Of a stretch of 64,000 nt of DNA, positions 1 to 10,603 are shown piece after piece; within the stretch, counting starts at the first letter, position 1, and every line of letters starts with the position of its first letter. The position numbers were made by a program, and so were the translations under genes. The DNA is from Zea mays. Lineage: Eukaryota; Streptophyta; Magnoliopsida; Poales; Poaceae. The stretch covers positions 185,167,825 through 185,231,824 of the forward strand of contig NC_050096.1 of assembly GCF_902167145.1 (NCBI RefSeq), given 5' to 3'. Below the pieces are notes generated by a model. It had not been told where the DNA came from. It saw only the letters and a program-made list of their open reading frames with translations, and did not search any database.

Positions 1-62
1 CTGATGTCTGTTAGACAAGGACAACTGTAGGTGGGCCTAATTATTTGGGAGGTTCCGTCACA
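1..62 (+). repeat. 3' tail of the gypsy 5' LTR
   Basis: Bases 1-62 repeat 9655-9716, the end of the 3' LTR, with a single T/C difference by eye, and end in the same GTTCCGTCACA. The remaining ~4 kb of this LTR lies before the window. Confidence 0.9.
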
Positions 63-64
63 GC

Positions 65-76
65 TGGTATCGGAGC
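65..76 (+). other. Primer-binding site, initiator tRNA-Met type
   Basis: TGGTATCGGAGC lies 2 bp after the LTR end. It matches the usual plant iMet primer site TGGTATCAGAGC with one mismatch (G for A at position 8). It marks where minus-strand DNA synthesis would start. Confidence 0.8.
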
Positions 77-299
77 GTAGCCCTTCTTTGCAGATATTAT
101 GAGGCATCTTCAAAAGGATTTTCGAAAGTCTTACCTAAAAACTCTTCTCTCTTCTTACCTAAGTATTCTGAAGAGTCTATCTTAAAGACCAGATAGGAAG
201 AGTGCAATGTATAGAAGGTTGAATCGACTAAGGTTGATTCTGTACTTACACATGCATCATGCTAAGAATTATGCTAATAACATTTTCCCCCTTAAAAAG

Positions 300-884
300 A
301 TGCCGCCGCGCACAAGGCTAACGGCACGCAAGTCAACGGGACCGATTGGAGTGCCTCGGCATCAACTGGCCCCCCGACATGAAAGCAGCAGCAGTGGAAG
401 TAATGACCCCATCGGAGATCTTGAAGCCCGAGTGAGTCGACTTCAAGCGGCACTTCAACACAGGACCGATGCTTGGATCGCAGACGGAGATAGAATCAAT
501 GAACTAAGAAGGGACATCCGTCACCTGCAGGATCAGCTTGCTGATCGAGACTTAGCACTTGACTGGGCAGTACAGTCTCGTTTGCTAGCATGCGCTAAGG
601 AAGCAAGGGCTCAGGCCCGAATTAAAGAACTTAGCTCAACTGTCGACAACCTGCAGGTCTACTGCAATACGTTGCACGAGGAAGTCCATGTACTATACTC
701 ACAATTACACCCTAGTGTGCCTGCACACCCTGCTGAGGCGGAAGCCGGACCCTCTCACGTTGCGGGACGCGCGCTGGGTGGGGAGTTAGACCTTTTTGAG
801 CCCCCTCCTTCTTTGAGGTTGGTTGACGTCTGGACTCCCACACCTGACGATGAGGCCGCCAAAAGTAACGGAAAGCAGGACTAA
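300..884 (+). CDS. Upstream coiled-coil ORF of the gypsy element
   Basis: This ORF of about 194 residues sits between the primer-binding site and gag. I chose the ATG at 300 (MPPRTR) because the start resembles a compact gag-type N-terminus. An in-frame ATG at 207 would add 31 residues with no recognisable features. The N-terminus is basic and low-complexity, the middle (about residues 35-140) has heptad-like Leu/Ile/Val spacing typical of a coiled coil, and the C-terminus is acidic with Pro-rich stretches. There is no enzymatic motif. Chromoviruses of the Tekay type often have an extra small ORF here, of unsettled function, possibly an assembly partner of Gag. The frame is open, unlike the broken pol downstream. 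I cannot assign a function. Confidence 0.6.
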   Translation: MPPRTRLTARKSTGPIGVPRHQLAPRHESSSSGSNDPIGDLEARVSRLQAALQHRTDAWIADGDRINELRRDIRHLQDQLADRDLALDWAVQSRLLACAKEARAQARIKELSSTVDNLQVYCNTLHEEVHVLYSQLHPSVPAHPAEAEAGPSHVAGRALGGELDLFEPPPSLRLVDVWTPTPDDEAAKSNGKQD

Positions 885-1067
885 TGGTGTAATAGAAGTG
901 GAGTAGTGTATTGTAGGGTGTACTATTGTATAATAGGTTGGACTTTTGTATAATGGGTAACGTATCCTGTTATGTAATATCAAGTCTGTATCATTACTTT
1001 TTATAGTAATGTAAAATGGAAGGTTTCTCTGGCATATTATGTTTACTTCAAATGTTCTTTGCCACAG

Positions 1068-4000
1068 ATGCTGACCAGGACTCGAGGACAGGACGCAGCA
1101 GGAACTTCTGGGGGAAGGGATGTTACCCCAAACCCACCTCCGGTTCCTCCCACGTTAGCCGAGGCGATTGCCGCCTTGGTGAATGCCACCGCAGACAAGA
1201 CCCGCTTCCTTAGGAAAATGGCGGGTCAACAGCAATTCCAGCAGCAGGCAGGAAGGGGTTTTCAGCAAGGCCCCCGCGAAACTACTTATTTGGATTTCTC
1301 GGAAACCCGTCCACCCTTATTCGTCAAAGCTGAAGATCCACTAGAAGCTGATGAGTGGATACGGGTTATTGAACAAAAGTTTGGTCTTCTCCGCTGCTCA
1401 GAAACGCAGAAGCCGTTATTCACAGCACAACAACTACGTGGTCCTGCCAGTACCTGGTGGGGAAATTTTGTGGCTATTCAACCTATCAACCATCAAGTCA
1501 CCTGGGAAGAGTTTAAAGCAGCCTTCCGTGAGCACTACATACCCGAAGGAGTGCTGCATATGAAACAAGAGGAATTTATGAAGTTAAAACAAGGAGGAGA
1601 TACCGTCAATCAGTATCTCAACAAGTTTAATCACCTGTCGCAGTATGCCATCGACCAGGTAAATACTGATTTAAAGAAGAAGAACTGTTTTATGCAGGGT
1701 TTAAATGATCGGCTACAGAGGAAAATGGCTGCTTGTATAGATCTTACGTATGGAAAGGCTGTCAGCACAGCCTTATCTGTTGAAGCAAAATACGCAAGTT
1801 CTGGGAAGAACAAGGGATTCGGTGGTGAGAGGCCTAATCAGGGACAGGCGAAGAAGCAACGGTTTGTGATCCGACGTGCAAGCCAAAATCGCACTTTTTC
1901 TCGTCCACCCTCATTCCCTTTCAAACAGCCAATCATTATTCACCCCAACAATACCCCCACTACCCCAAATCAGCCGGGTGCCCCAGGCACTCGATTCCCT
2001 GCCTTACCTAGTTCTTCAACTGGGTGTTTTAATTGCGGCAAGTCGGGACATTTCATCAAAGACTGCCCATATCCTAAGCAAAATCAATCAAATGCTCCGC
2101 AAGGATCTGGGAGATCAGCTCAGCCCAAAGGAAATGCTGTGGGGAAAAATACAAAGAAGACGGGGCGTGTATATTACACCCAAGTGGCCACTACACCGGA
2201 AGGAGAGCCGGTGATGATGGGTACGTTTCCCGTGGCCAGTCACCCTGCAATTATTCTTTTTGATTCTGGTGCTTCGCATACCTTCATTAGCAAGAAATTT
2301 GTGGAGCAACATCAAATTGCATGCCATGAATCAAAAGAGGGATTTAAAATTCATTCACCTGGGGGACACATTTTTACTAGAGAAGTGGCCTATGAAGTGC
2401 CAGTAACAATGGCCGGACGGAACTTTCCTGCTAACATGATTGTTCTGAAAGGCCAGGATATAGATGTAATTTTGGGTATGAATTGGTTAACCCAACACAA
2501 GGCAATTCTCAACACTGAACTCAGAATCGTCAGGTTGAGCTATAATCAAGAAGAGATTCTTTTGTCTCTCCCCGTAACCAATCCAGCCAAAGCTTCTGGT
2601 AGAATATTTGAAGCCATTGTACCGGAGATCAAGAACATTCCGGTAGTATGTGAGTTTCCAAATGTATTTCCGGAAGATTTGCCTGGACTGCCCCCTGAAA
2701 GAGATGTAGAATTCATAATTGAGCTAAAGCCCGGTACGGCTCCCATCTCCCGAAGATCGTACCGTATGCCCCCTAATGAGTTGGCAGAATTGAAAATTCA
2801 ATTACAAGATCTACTGAATAAGGGATTCATCCGGCCAAGCTCGTCCCCATGGGGTTGCCCTGCCATTTTTGTTAAGAAGAAGGATCAAACCTTGCGAATG
2901 TGCGTGGATTATTGACCCCTGAATGAGGTCACCATCAAGAATAAATACCCTCTTCCAAGGATCGACATCTTATTTGATCAACTGACTGGGGCGAGGGTAT
3001 TTTCCAAAATTGATCTCAGATCAGGCTATCATCAAATCCGTATTCGGCCCGAGGATATACCGAAGACCGCGTTTACTACGCGGTATGGATTGTTTGAATA
3101 CCTGGTAATGTCTTTCGGGCTCACAAATGCTCCTGCCCACTTCACCTATTTGATGAACTCGGTGTTCATGCCCGAGTTGGACAAGTTCGTGGTAGTCTTC
3201 ATCGACGATATCTTGATATATTCTAAAAATGAAGAGGACCATGCTCAGCATCTACGGATTGTATTGACGCGCCTGAGGGAACATCAGCTGTATGCCAAGT
3301 TCAGCAAGTGCGCGTTCTGGCTGGAAGAAATTCAATTTTTGGGGCACGTGTTATCGGCTAAAGGAATTGCGGTAGATCCTAGCAAGGTCAAAGATATTCT
3401 AGAGTGAAAACCCCCAAAAACTGTTCACCAAGTCCGGAGTTTTCTTGGACTAGCGGGGTATTATCGCAGGTTCATACCAGATTTTTCTAAGCTTGTGAAG
3501 CCAATCACAAGTTTATTGAAGAATGACATTAAGTTCAATTGGTCTTCTGAGTGTAATGAAGCCTTTGAGCAATTGAAGACATTATTAACCACTGCTCTGG
3601 TATTGGCTCAACCGGACATCACTAAGCCTTTTGATGTATATTGTGACACATCTGGCAGTGGGCTCGGCTGTGTACTGATGCAAGAGGGCCGAGTAATTGC
3701 GTATGCTTCAAGGTAGTTGCGCCGACATGAGGAGCATTACCCAACTCATGATCTGGAGCTAGCTGCTGTGGTTCATGCCCTGAAAATATGGCGTCACTAT
3801 CTGCTGGGAAATATCTGTCACATATATACAGATCATAAAAGTTTGAAGTACATCTTCACCCAGTCAGAGTTAAATATGAGGCAAAGACGATGACTTGAGC
3901 TTATTAAAGACTATGAACTGGAGATCCATTATCACCCAGGCAAGGCCAATGTGGTGGCAGATGCACTGAGTCGTAAGACTTCCTGCCACTGTCTTATGGC

Positions 4001-5537
4001 GAAGACCTCTGAGAACACTTTGTGTCAAGAGATGGAGAAGCTAAACCTGGGGATAATCCAACAAGGGACTCTGAATCAACTAAAGCTTGAGTCAATCATT
4101 TTGCAAAGGATAATTGATGCTCAAAAAGATAATCTGGGTATGAAGCACATACGAGAGAAGATAAAGGCTGGAGTAGCCAAATGTTTCAAGGAAGACGCTC
4201 AAGGTGTGATATGGTTTAAAAACCGCATAGTAGTGCCCAAGAACGAAGAACTCCGCCAGCAAATTCTTGATGAAGCACATCTTAGTCGTTATTCTATTCA
4301 TCCCGGAAGCACTAAGATGTACCAAGACTTAAAGCAACATTACTGGTGGACAAAGATGAAGATCGAAATTGCACGTTATGTGGCTAAGTGTGACACTTGC
4401 AGACGTGTCAAGGCCATACACATGAAAACTGCTGGTCCATTACAGTCGTTACCAATACCAACATGGAAATGGGAAGACATCAGTATGGACTTTATTGTGG
4501 GACTGCCCAGGACGGCCAAAGGGTATGACTCTATCTGGGTGATTGTTGATCGACTTACAAAGGTTGCTCATTTTCTGCCGGTCAAGACATATTACCCGGT
4601 ACTTACCTATGCGGAATTATATATTGCTCATATTCTCAGTTTGCATGGTGTTCCAAAGACTATAGTGTCGGATCGTGGACCACAATTTGTATCCAAATTC
4701 TGGGAAGAACTTCATAAATCCCTGGGTACTAAGTTACTCCACAGTTCGGCCTATCATCCTCAAACCAGTGGACAGACTGAGAGAGTGAACCAAATACTTG
4801 AAGATATGCTGCGGGCATGTGTTCTGGACTTCTCACAGAAATGGGATGAATGTTTGCCTTTGGCGGAGTTTTCATATAATAATAGCTATCAAGAAAGTAT
4901 CAAGATGGCACCCTTTGAAGCTTTATATGGACGTCGATGTCGTACTCCGCTAAATTGGTCTGAACCTAGTGAAAGGTACTTCTTTAGACCTGATATGGTG
5001 AAAGAGGCCGAGGATAAGGTTCAGAAAATTATTTATAATATGAAGAAGGCACAAGCTCGTCAGAAGAGTTATGCAGACACACGGCGAATGCCCTTATATT
5101 TCCTGGAAGGAGACTATGTTTACCTGAAAGTCTCACCAATGAAAGGAGTATCGCGTTTTGGGGTTAAAGGGAAACTTGCACCCAGGTACATTGGTCCATT
5201 CCTGGTGCTTGAGCAATGTGGACCAGTGGCATACCGACTCCAACTACCCGAAACATTGTCTGCTGTGCATAATGTGTTCCACGTGTCACAATTGAAGAAG
5301 TGTCTTCGGGTTCCCGATCAAACTGTTGAAGTGACAGATGTTGTCCTTGAACCAGACTTGACATATTCTGAGCATCCCATACGAGTCTTGGATCAAAAGG
5401 ACAGGGTTACCCAGAGAAAAACTCTCAAGTTTTATAAGATACAGTGGAACCAGCATTCTGAAGATGAAGCTACTTGGGAAACTCAAGACTTCTTGAATAA
5501 GAATTTCCCAGGCTTTCTAGACTCATGTAATTTGTAA
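1068..5537 (+). pseudogene. gag-pol: Gypsy gag-pol polyprotein with chromodomain, four in-frame stops
   Basis: One reading frame covers the polyprotein. The first ATG is at 1068, immediately after a pyrimidine-rich tract and CAG. Gag has a capsid-type core (about 1318-1790) and a CX2CX4HX4C zinc knuckle at 2025-2066. The protease motif DSG is at 2262-2270. RT begins near 2720 and has its FIDD catalytic motif at 3198-3209. RNase H spans about 3630-3950. Integrase has an HHCC zinc region (about 4250-4410) and the acidic triad at 4488 (D), 4671 (D) and 4779 (E). A GPF module (about 5180-5260) and a chromodomain (about 5373-5510) end the protein. Stops at 2913 (TGA), 3405 (TGA), 3714 (TAG) and 3891 (TGA) break RT and RNase H. 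I saw no frameshift. Family assignment is firm; the copy is dead as it stands. Confidence 0.9.
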
Positions 5538-5690
5538 AGTGTATATAGTTATTGCAATAAAGGAATGAACCCCCACACCACCCCTGCCTTGTACCAGAAT
5601 TAAGGAAATAAAAGTATTCCGCGTTTCCTTTTCCATTACTTACCCTAGGACTTTTAATCTCGGGACGAGATTCTTTTATGGGGGGAAGGA
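5538..5690 (+). other. Short 3' untranslated stretch ending in the polypurine tract
   Basis: This is the gap between the polyprotein stop and the 3' LTR. It ends in the purine run GGGGGGAAGGA (5680-5690), directly against the LTR start TGTAACACCC. It is the plus-strand primer site. No other feature was seen. Confidence 0.8.
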
Positions 5691-6993
5691 TGTAACACCC
5701 CTGGTGTTACTGTAACTAAAACTTGAGCATGGCATCATAAGCATTGGCATTGCATATGTTTGACACACTTAGAGTGCATTCACTAGGCAAAAATTTCCAA
5801 CAAGTTGTATTGTTCTAGTGTTTTTCAAATAGAACCCTGGATAGGGAATTTAACCCTAAATAGGGATTAAAGGGGTAAAACTTAACCCAACTTGAGAAAA
5901 TCTAAATACTTTAGGGTAATAGTTATAAAATATCCCCAAAAACAAAGTTGAACCACAATTATACCCCTCGGAAACTAAAAACCCTAATTGGAACCCTGGA
6001 AAACCCTAAGACTAAACCCTAGGGGCTTATGTGCAAAATTAGTCCACTTTTGGACTTAAGTGCAAAAACCAAGCCAAATAAGTTTCTTAAGTCCTTTGGT
6101 TCACAAATATGTGGACTTGAAAGCCAAACCCTAAGTTTTGGACTTAAATGCAAAATGGACCTCATTTGAGTTCTATACTAAGTCTGAAATTTCAGTGATA
6201 TTGGCTCAACTTTGGAGCTCTACATCTTCCAAATTATTGAGAATTTGCCCTAGGTCACCACATCAACTATGTAGATCTATCTTAGGTGAACAACTTTTCT
6301 TAAGTGGGCAAGTCATGTTCTAGTGAGAAATTTAGAGATTATCATGCTCAAACTTTGGCTGTCAGGCTGATTAAGTTCTGAATTTCAGACAAGTAGTGCA
6401 ATTGCAAGCACTTTGGGCATGAATTAATGCATGATCGAGCAAGTATTTGCCTAGGATTGCTATAACAATATTGTAGCTGGATCTTAGGGCTATAACTTTG
6501 TTAAAGGGTGTCGATCATGTTACTGCACAAAATTGGAGGTTATTGGCTCTGTAAATTCCCCTGTCAGAAGCACTGCTGGAGCATTCCATGGTACAGTAAC
6601 CCGAGTGGATCAGAATGCCAGCGTAGCCTGCTCGCCGCCAGTGACCCTCCCTACGCTATGATTCGCGCCGCCGCCGTCTCAATTCGTGCTCTGGATGTCG
6701 TGATAAACGCTCGGAGCACACCGCCGTGGATAAGCCCGGCGATTAAAGTATCCCGGCCACCGTACAAAGTTCACCGCGGTGGAACCAGATAACCTCGCCG
6801 GTGCACTGCCCCCTTCCGGCCTTATGCCGCGTGTCCTAACCGCGCCACCGCATCGCCATGACTCCCTCTAGCCTCTTCGTTGATCGCCGGAATGACCGCC
6901 ACGGTAGAAGCCACCTAGCGCTTGCGCCAGTACCTTCTTCTACCTCCGGCCGCCGCGCGTCGTCGCCCAATCCACGGCCACCGCTTGCGCGCT

Positions 6994-7000
6994 CTATAAA
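6994..7000 (+). promoter_or_regulatory. TATA box of the gypsy LTR
   Basis: CTATAAA in the GC-rich part of the LTR, about 1.3 kb from its start. The related right-hand LTR has a TATA box in the corresponding place (63988-63997, minus strand), which supports it as the U3 promoter. Confidence 0.6.
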
Positions 7001-8501
7001 TTGACCGTGCCCCCAGCTCCGCCATGTACCCAAGCACCTACTGCACCCACCTGCATCCCAAATCCCTCACTAGCAAGCTCGAATTTTGGATTCCCCCCAA
7101 TTCGGTCTCCGCCACCGTAAAGCACAACTCCACCGTGGCCAGTCCGTTCTGGTAAGGCACCATCCAATTCGCGCGTTGTTCTCATGTCCCTGTATGCTGG
7201 TGATGCTCTCCAAACCGTCCAATTGAACTAGGAGCCCACCAATCACTGGGAACACGAACTAATGTCCATGGCTTTCGCTGTCCTCGTGGGCAGAACGAAA
7301 TAGGTCACCAATCATGCAATTGACTTAGGGGAAATGCTCGGGGCAGGTCTAATTTGGTGTCTGTCGCTCGGGAGCGCCGGTCATGGCCCCCTTCGGCCGG
7401 TACAGTTGCTCACCGGAGCGCGGCCGCGTTCACCGTCGTCGGGGACTTCAAACCGAGAATAGATAGAAGTGCGAGGGTGTCTTTGCAATTGTCAGCGACT
7501 GTGTTAAATAGTGCCTTGGGCTTTGTCGGGATATTCAAGAAAACAGGGGCCCTTTCTGCAAAGCTGCCAGGGCGCGGGCGCGCGCGGGCTCTTTCCCCTC
7601 TGGACTGGGCCGTATGGGCTGAAACCAGCCCATTACTGTTGAAGCTTTTTCCTTTTCTTTTTCGGCAGAACTTTAGAAATCCATGGAAAATTGTAGAAAA
7701 ATGGTAAAATTGTCAAACCAATTTTCCTAGGCTTGTTATTTTCCCTAGAATTTAGTAAAAATAGTTTTGTGATTTGTAGTGGAAATAAGAAATTTTAGGG
7801 TATTTAAAGTAGTTAAAAGTGTTAGTTAAGGATTTTTAGAAAATAATGGGTAAGTCCAAAAATGCCCAAACTTTTTATGGGAACTTAAAACAATATTTAG
7901 AAGCCTTGGGTAGAGTTTGAATTGATTTGGACCATGTTTGATCACTAAACCCCAAAACCACCCCCCCTGCCCTATGAACTCCTTTACCGACTCCGGAAAC
8001 CCTAAGTTCTCGGAGCTCCGTGAAGGAAAGTTATATTCAAGACATAGATAATAAGTTTATATTATCTTTGCATCCTCATGAGCATCCCATGGCATCCATT
8101 CTTATACCTATGTATGGTTATGATTAGAACGTGAAGAAGAAATAGAAGTCACCGAAGACAGGACACCACCACCTTCGGATTCGCAAGCAGGCAACTGCTT
8201 CTACTTCGATATTTGTGGATCCGAACCCGAATCACCTGTAAACGAAGGCAAGCCCCGGTGCATTTGCCACCTCCCTTGATGTTTTTTCTTTCTCACTTGC
8301 TTGCTGCATTAGGTGATAGGAGTTGCTTGATAAAACAATTCTTGCATTACCTTCCTTGAACTTGATTACCTTCCTTGAAACCCTATTTTTACAAAAAGGT
8401 TTTTCTACGCTTAGTATTGCTTTAGAAAAACAAAAGGATTTGTTTTACAAAAGATGGTTGGCAAAGTGGGAGGGTTGTTTTCGAAAATAAAACTTGATGG
8501 T

Positions 8502-8527
8502 GAATCCATCACGACCGTGATGGATTC
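8502..8527 (+). other. Perfect hairpin in the LTR leader/U5
   Basis: Two 11-base arms, 8502-8512 and 8517-8527, are exact reverse complements around a 4-base loop. The corresponding site in the related minus-strand LTR (62366-62391) also folds, with substitutions on both sides of the stem. Its role is unknown; it may be an RNA structure in the leader or just a palindrome. Confidence 0.6.
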
Positions 8528-9716
8528 AACATCGGAAAAGATGTACCTCTGCCAGGTACCAACCTTTGGGGTTAAATGATTAAGCTGAGACCGGGCGGGT
8601 GACTTGCACGAGAAGAGAGTCTCGGTGTAGTGTCTCCGTCTGAGTCGATTAAGGACCTTGTCGATGTAGGCTTGATGATCGGGGACCCTTTAACTGGTCA
8701 CATGCCTCGTCATGGGTAAGCCTTGCCTCGGGCAGACTAAGGCCAGAATAAGATAACACGAAATGGGCGTGGAGCGGTGGCGAGAGTAGCGTGTACCCTC
8801 CATGGCAAGAGGCTGGACGGTGGTGTATCTGTGCTCTCGGTTTGCGTGAACCTGATCTGGTCTTAAGAACCCCGGTGGCGGGTTGACATATGCAAGGGTT
8901 AAGTGCTACATATGTCGTGTGATTGGAGATCCTCAGCTGAGTATAATCGATTCGGATCGCCGTACCTTCGCGGTTATGAAGACTTGGTCACTGACCTACA
9001 TGTAGCATTCCACTAAAGATGATGGGTTTTTGTTAAGAAATTGGCTAGTGCAGGACCAGTGAATGAACTAGGGTAGAAAGAACTCTAGTGCAGGTAATTT
9101 TACTTACTTGACAATTAAAATTGGATTTTTAAGGATCCACTTTAGTAAGCATTTCTGCAAAACAGAGTCTTTGATTATTGAAAAGCCTTATCTTGACTCC
9201 CATATAACCAGCATACCCTTGAGAGTCTTTTCTTTAGTCGGGTAAGTCTTGCTGAGTAATTCCATACTCAGGGTTTATCCCTTCGTTGTTTTTAGGTGAG
9301 GAAGTAGCAGATTTCTGCTGCTTCTGTGCCAGGGTGGTTCCCAAAGAAGAAAAACAAGACTGAAGTGCGGGAGGACTCGGTCCTCCACATAGGATCTTTT
9401 GCTTATAACTTATCGGGAGGAGTCTGTGCCTCCCTTGGTTTGTATAATATTACTCCTCAGCACTCGCCTTTTTAGTTCTGGTCTATAATAAAATAACTTA
9501 AGCTTGCTTTTAAAATAAATGTAATTTATGTAATCGCTTCCGCATTTCTTTATCTCCGATGTTCTGTAATGTCTGCAAGACGGGTGAATCGTTCCTGGTA
9601 AGGTAAGGAAAGATACCGAACTTGTCAAGTGACTTAGGAACATCTACAGGGTGTCTGATGTCTGTTAGACAAGGACAACTGTAGGTGGGCCTAATTACTT
9701 GGGAGGTTCCGTCACA

Positions 9717-10603
9717 GCAACAAGATATACTCTATGAGGAACATGATAAGTTTATTAGTGTTCAAAAATCTCTTGCTCTAGAAATTAAGAAGAATGAACT
9801 GTTGTCTTCTGAATTGTCTACCTGTCATCATTCTATTTCTAGTCTAAAGAATTTGAATGTTGATTTAAATACTAAGCTAGAAAAACTTAATGCGGCTAGC
9901 TCATGTGTAGAGCATGTCGTAATCTGCAATAGATGTAAAGATGTTAATATTGATGCTTGTAATGAACATGTTTCTACTATTGCTATGTTAAAAAAATGAT
10001 GTTGTAAGTCTTAATACTCAACTTAATACTTGCAAAGACAATTATGAGAAACTAAAATTTGATAGGGATGCCTACACCGTTGGTAGACACCCCTCTATTA
10101 AGGATGGACTTGGTTTCCGAAAAGAAACCAAGAACTTAACAAGCCAAAGGACTTCCAGTCTCAACAAAGAGAAAGGGAAGGCTCCTATGGCTAGTAGTTC
10201 CTACTCTTCACATGACCAAAAGAACCATGCTTATCTTTATGCTCATGTCAAAAATACTTCCAATGTTGCTCATCATGATAGGTGTTATAATCATGCTACT
10301 TTACCTATTTATCATGATTCTCATGTCATGTTTGCAACTAGCTCCTCTCATGCTCATGATAGAAATAGGCCTAGGCATAATCATGTTGTTTCTCATGCAC
10401 CTAGGAAAGTATGCACTAGTCCAACTACTATTTATCAAACATGTGATGCTTCTTTTGTATTGTCATGTAAAAATGCCAAAGTAGTTGCTAGAAAGTTGGG
10501 ATCTAAATGCAAGAGAGACAAAACTTGCATTTGGGTCTCAAAATCTGTTGTAACTAACCTTGTAGGACCCAACAAGAGTTGAGTACCTAAAACCCAAGCT
10601 TAA
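9717..10603 (+). pseudogene. gag: Sirevirus Gag C-terminal extension, fragment
   Basis: The fragment starts abruptly at the gypsy insertion. The first part (9717-9999) reads as a Lys/Glu/Leu-rich coiled coil followed by a Cys-containing stretch (CNRCKD). A run of seven A's near 9989-9995 shifts the frame, giving a stop at 9997. From about 10187 the sequence is Ser/His/Asn-rich with a CKR region before the end. A premature TGA is at 10580 and the normal-position TAA at 10601. The same terminal TAA is present at the matching site of the minus-strand copy (57906-57908), so it appears to be the genuine end of Gag. The Gag core and zinc knuckle are beyond the insertion and not in this window for this copy. 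Confidence 0.75.

Larger units (their letters stand above)
1..9716 (+). mobile_element. Ty3/gypsy chromovirus (Tekay-like), 5' end outside the window
   Basis: This is the 3' 9.7 kb of a Ty3/gypsy LTR retrotransposon. Visible in order are the last 62 bp of the 5' LTR, a primer-binding site, a small upstream ORF, gag-protease-RT-RNase H-integrase-chromodomain in one frame, a polypurine tract, and a complete 4026-bp 3' LTR starting TGTAACACCC and ending GTTCCGTCACA. The 62-bp 5' LTR tail matches the 3' LTR end with one difference by eye. The pol order and the C-terminal chromodomain place it in the chromoviruses. The very long LTR and the extra ORF before gag suggest the Tekay type, which is an inference. 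It is inserted in the coding part of a Sirevirus that resumes at 9717. The pol frame has four stops, so this copy cannot make a full polyprotein. Confidence 0.85.
5691..9716 (+). repeat. Gypsy 3' LTR, 4026 bp
   Basis: The LTR starts TGTAACACCC after the polypurine tract and ends GTCACA where the Sirevirus coding sequence resumes. It holds a TATA box near 6994 and a long leader/U5. It is compositionally patchy: AT-rich from 5700 to 6550, GC-rich from about 6600 to 7660, then AT-rich again. Short ORFs inside (for example at 7354-7707) have no recognisable domain and I do not treat them as genes. Related sequence lies in inverted orientation at 61174-64000. Confidence 0.88.

Noticed and set aside
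7354..7707. 117-codon ORF in the gypsy LTR
   Set aside because: No domain, inside LTR, and no conserved counterpart frame was seen in the right-hand LTR.
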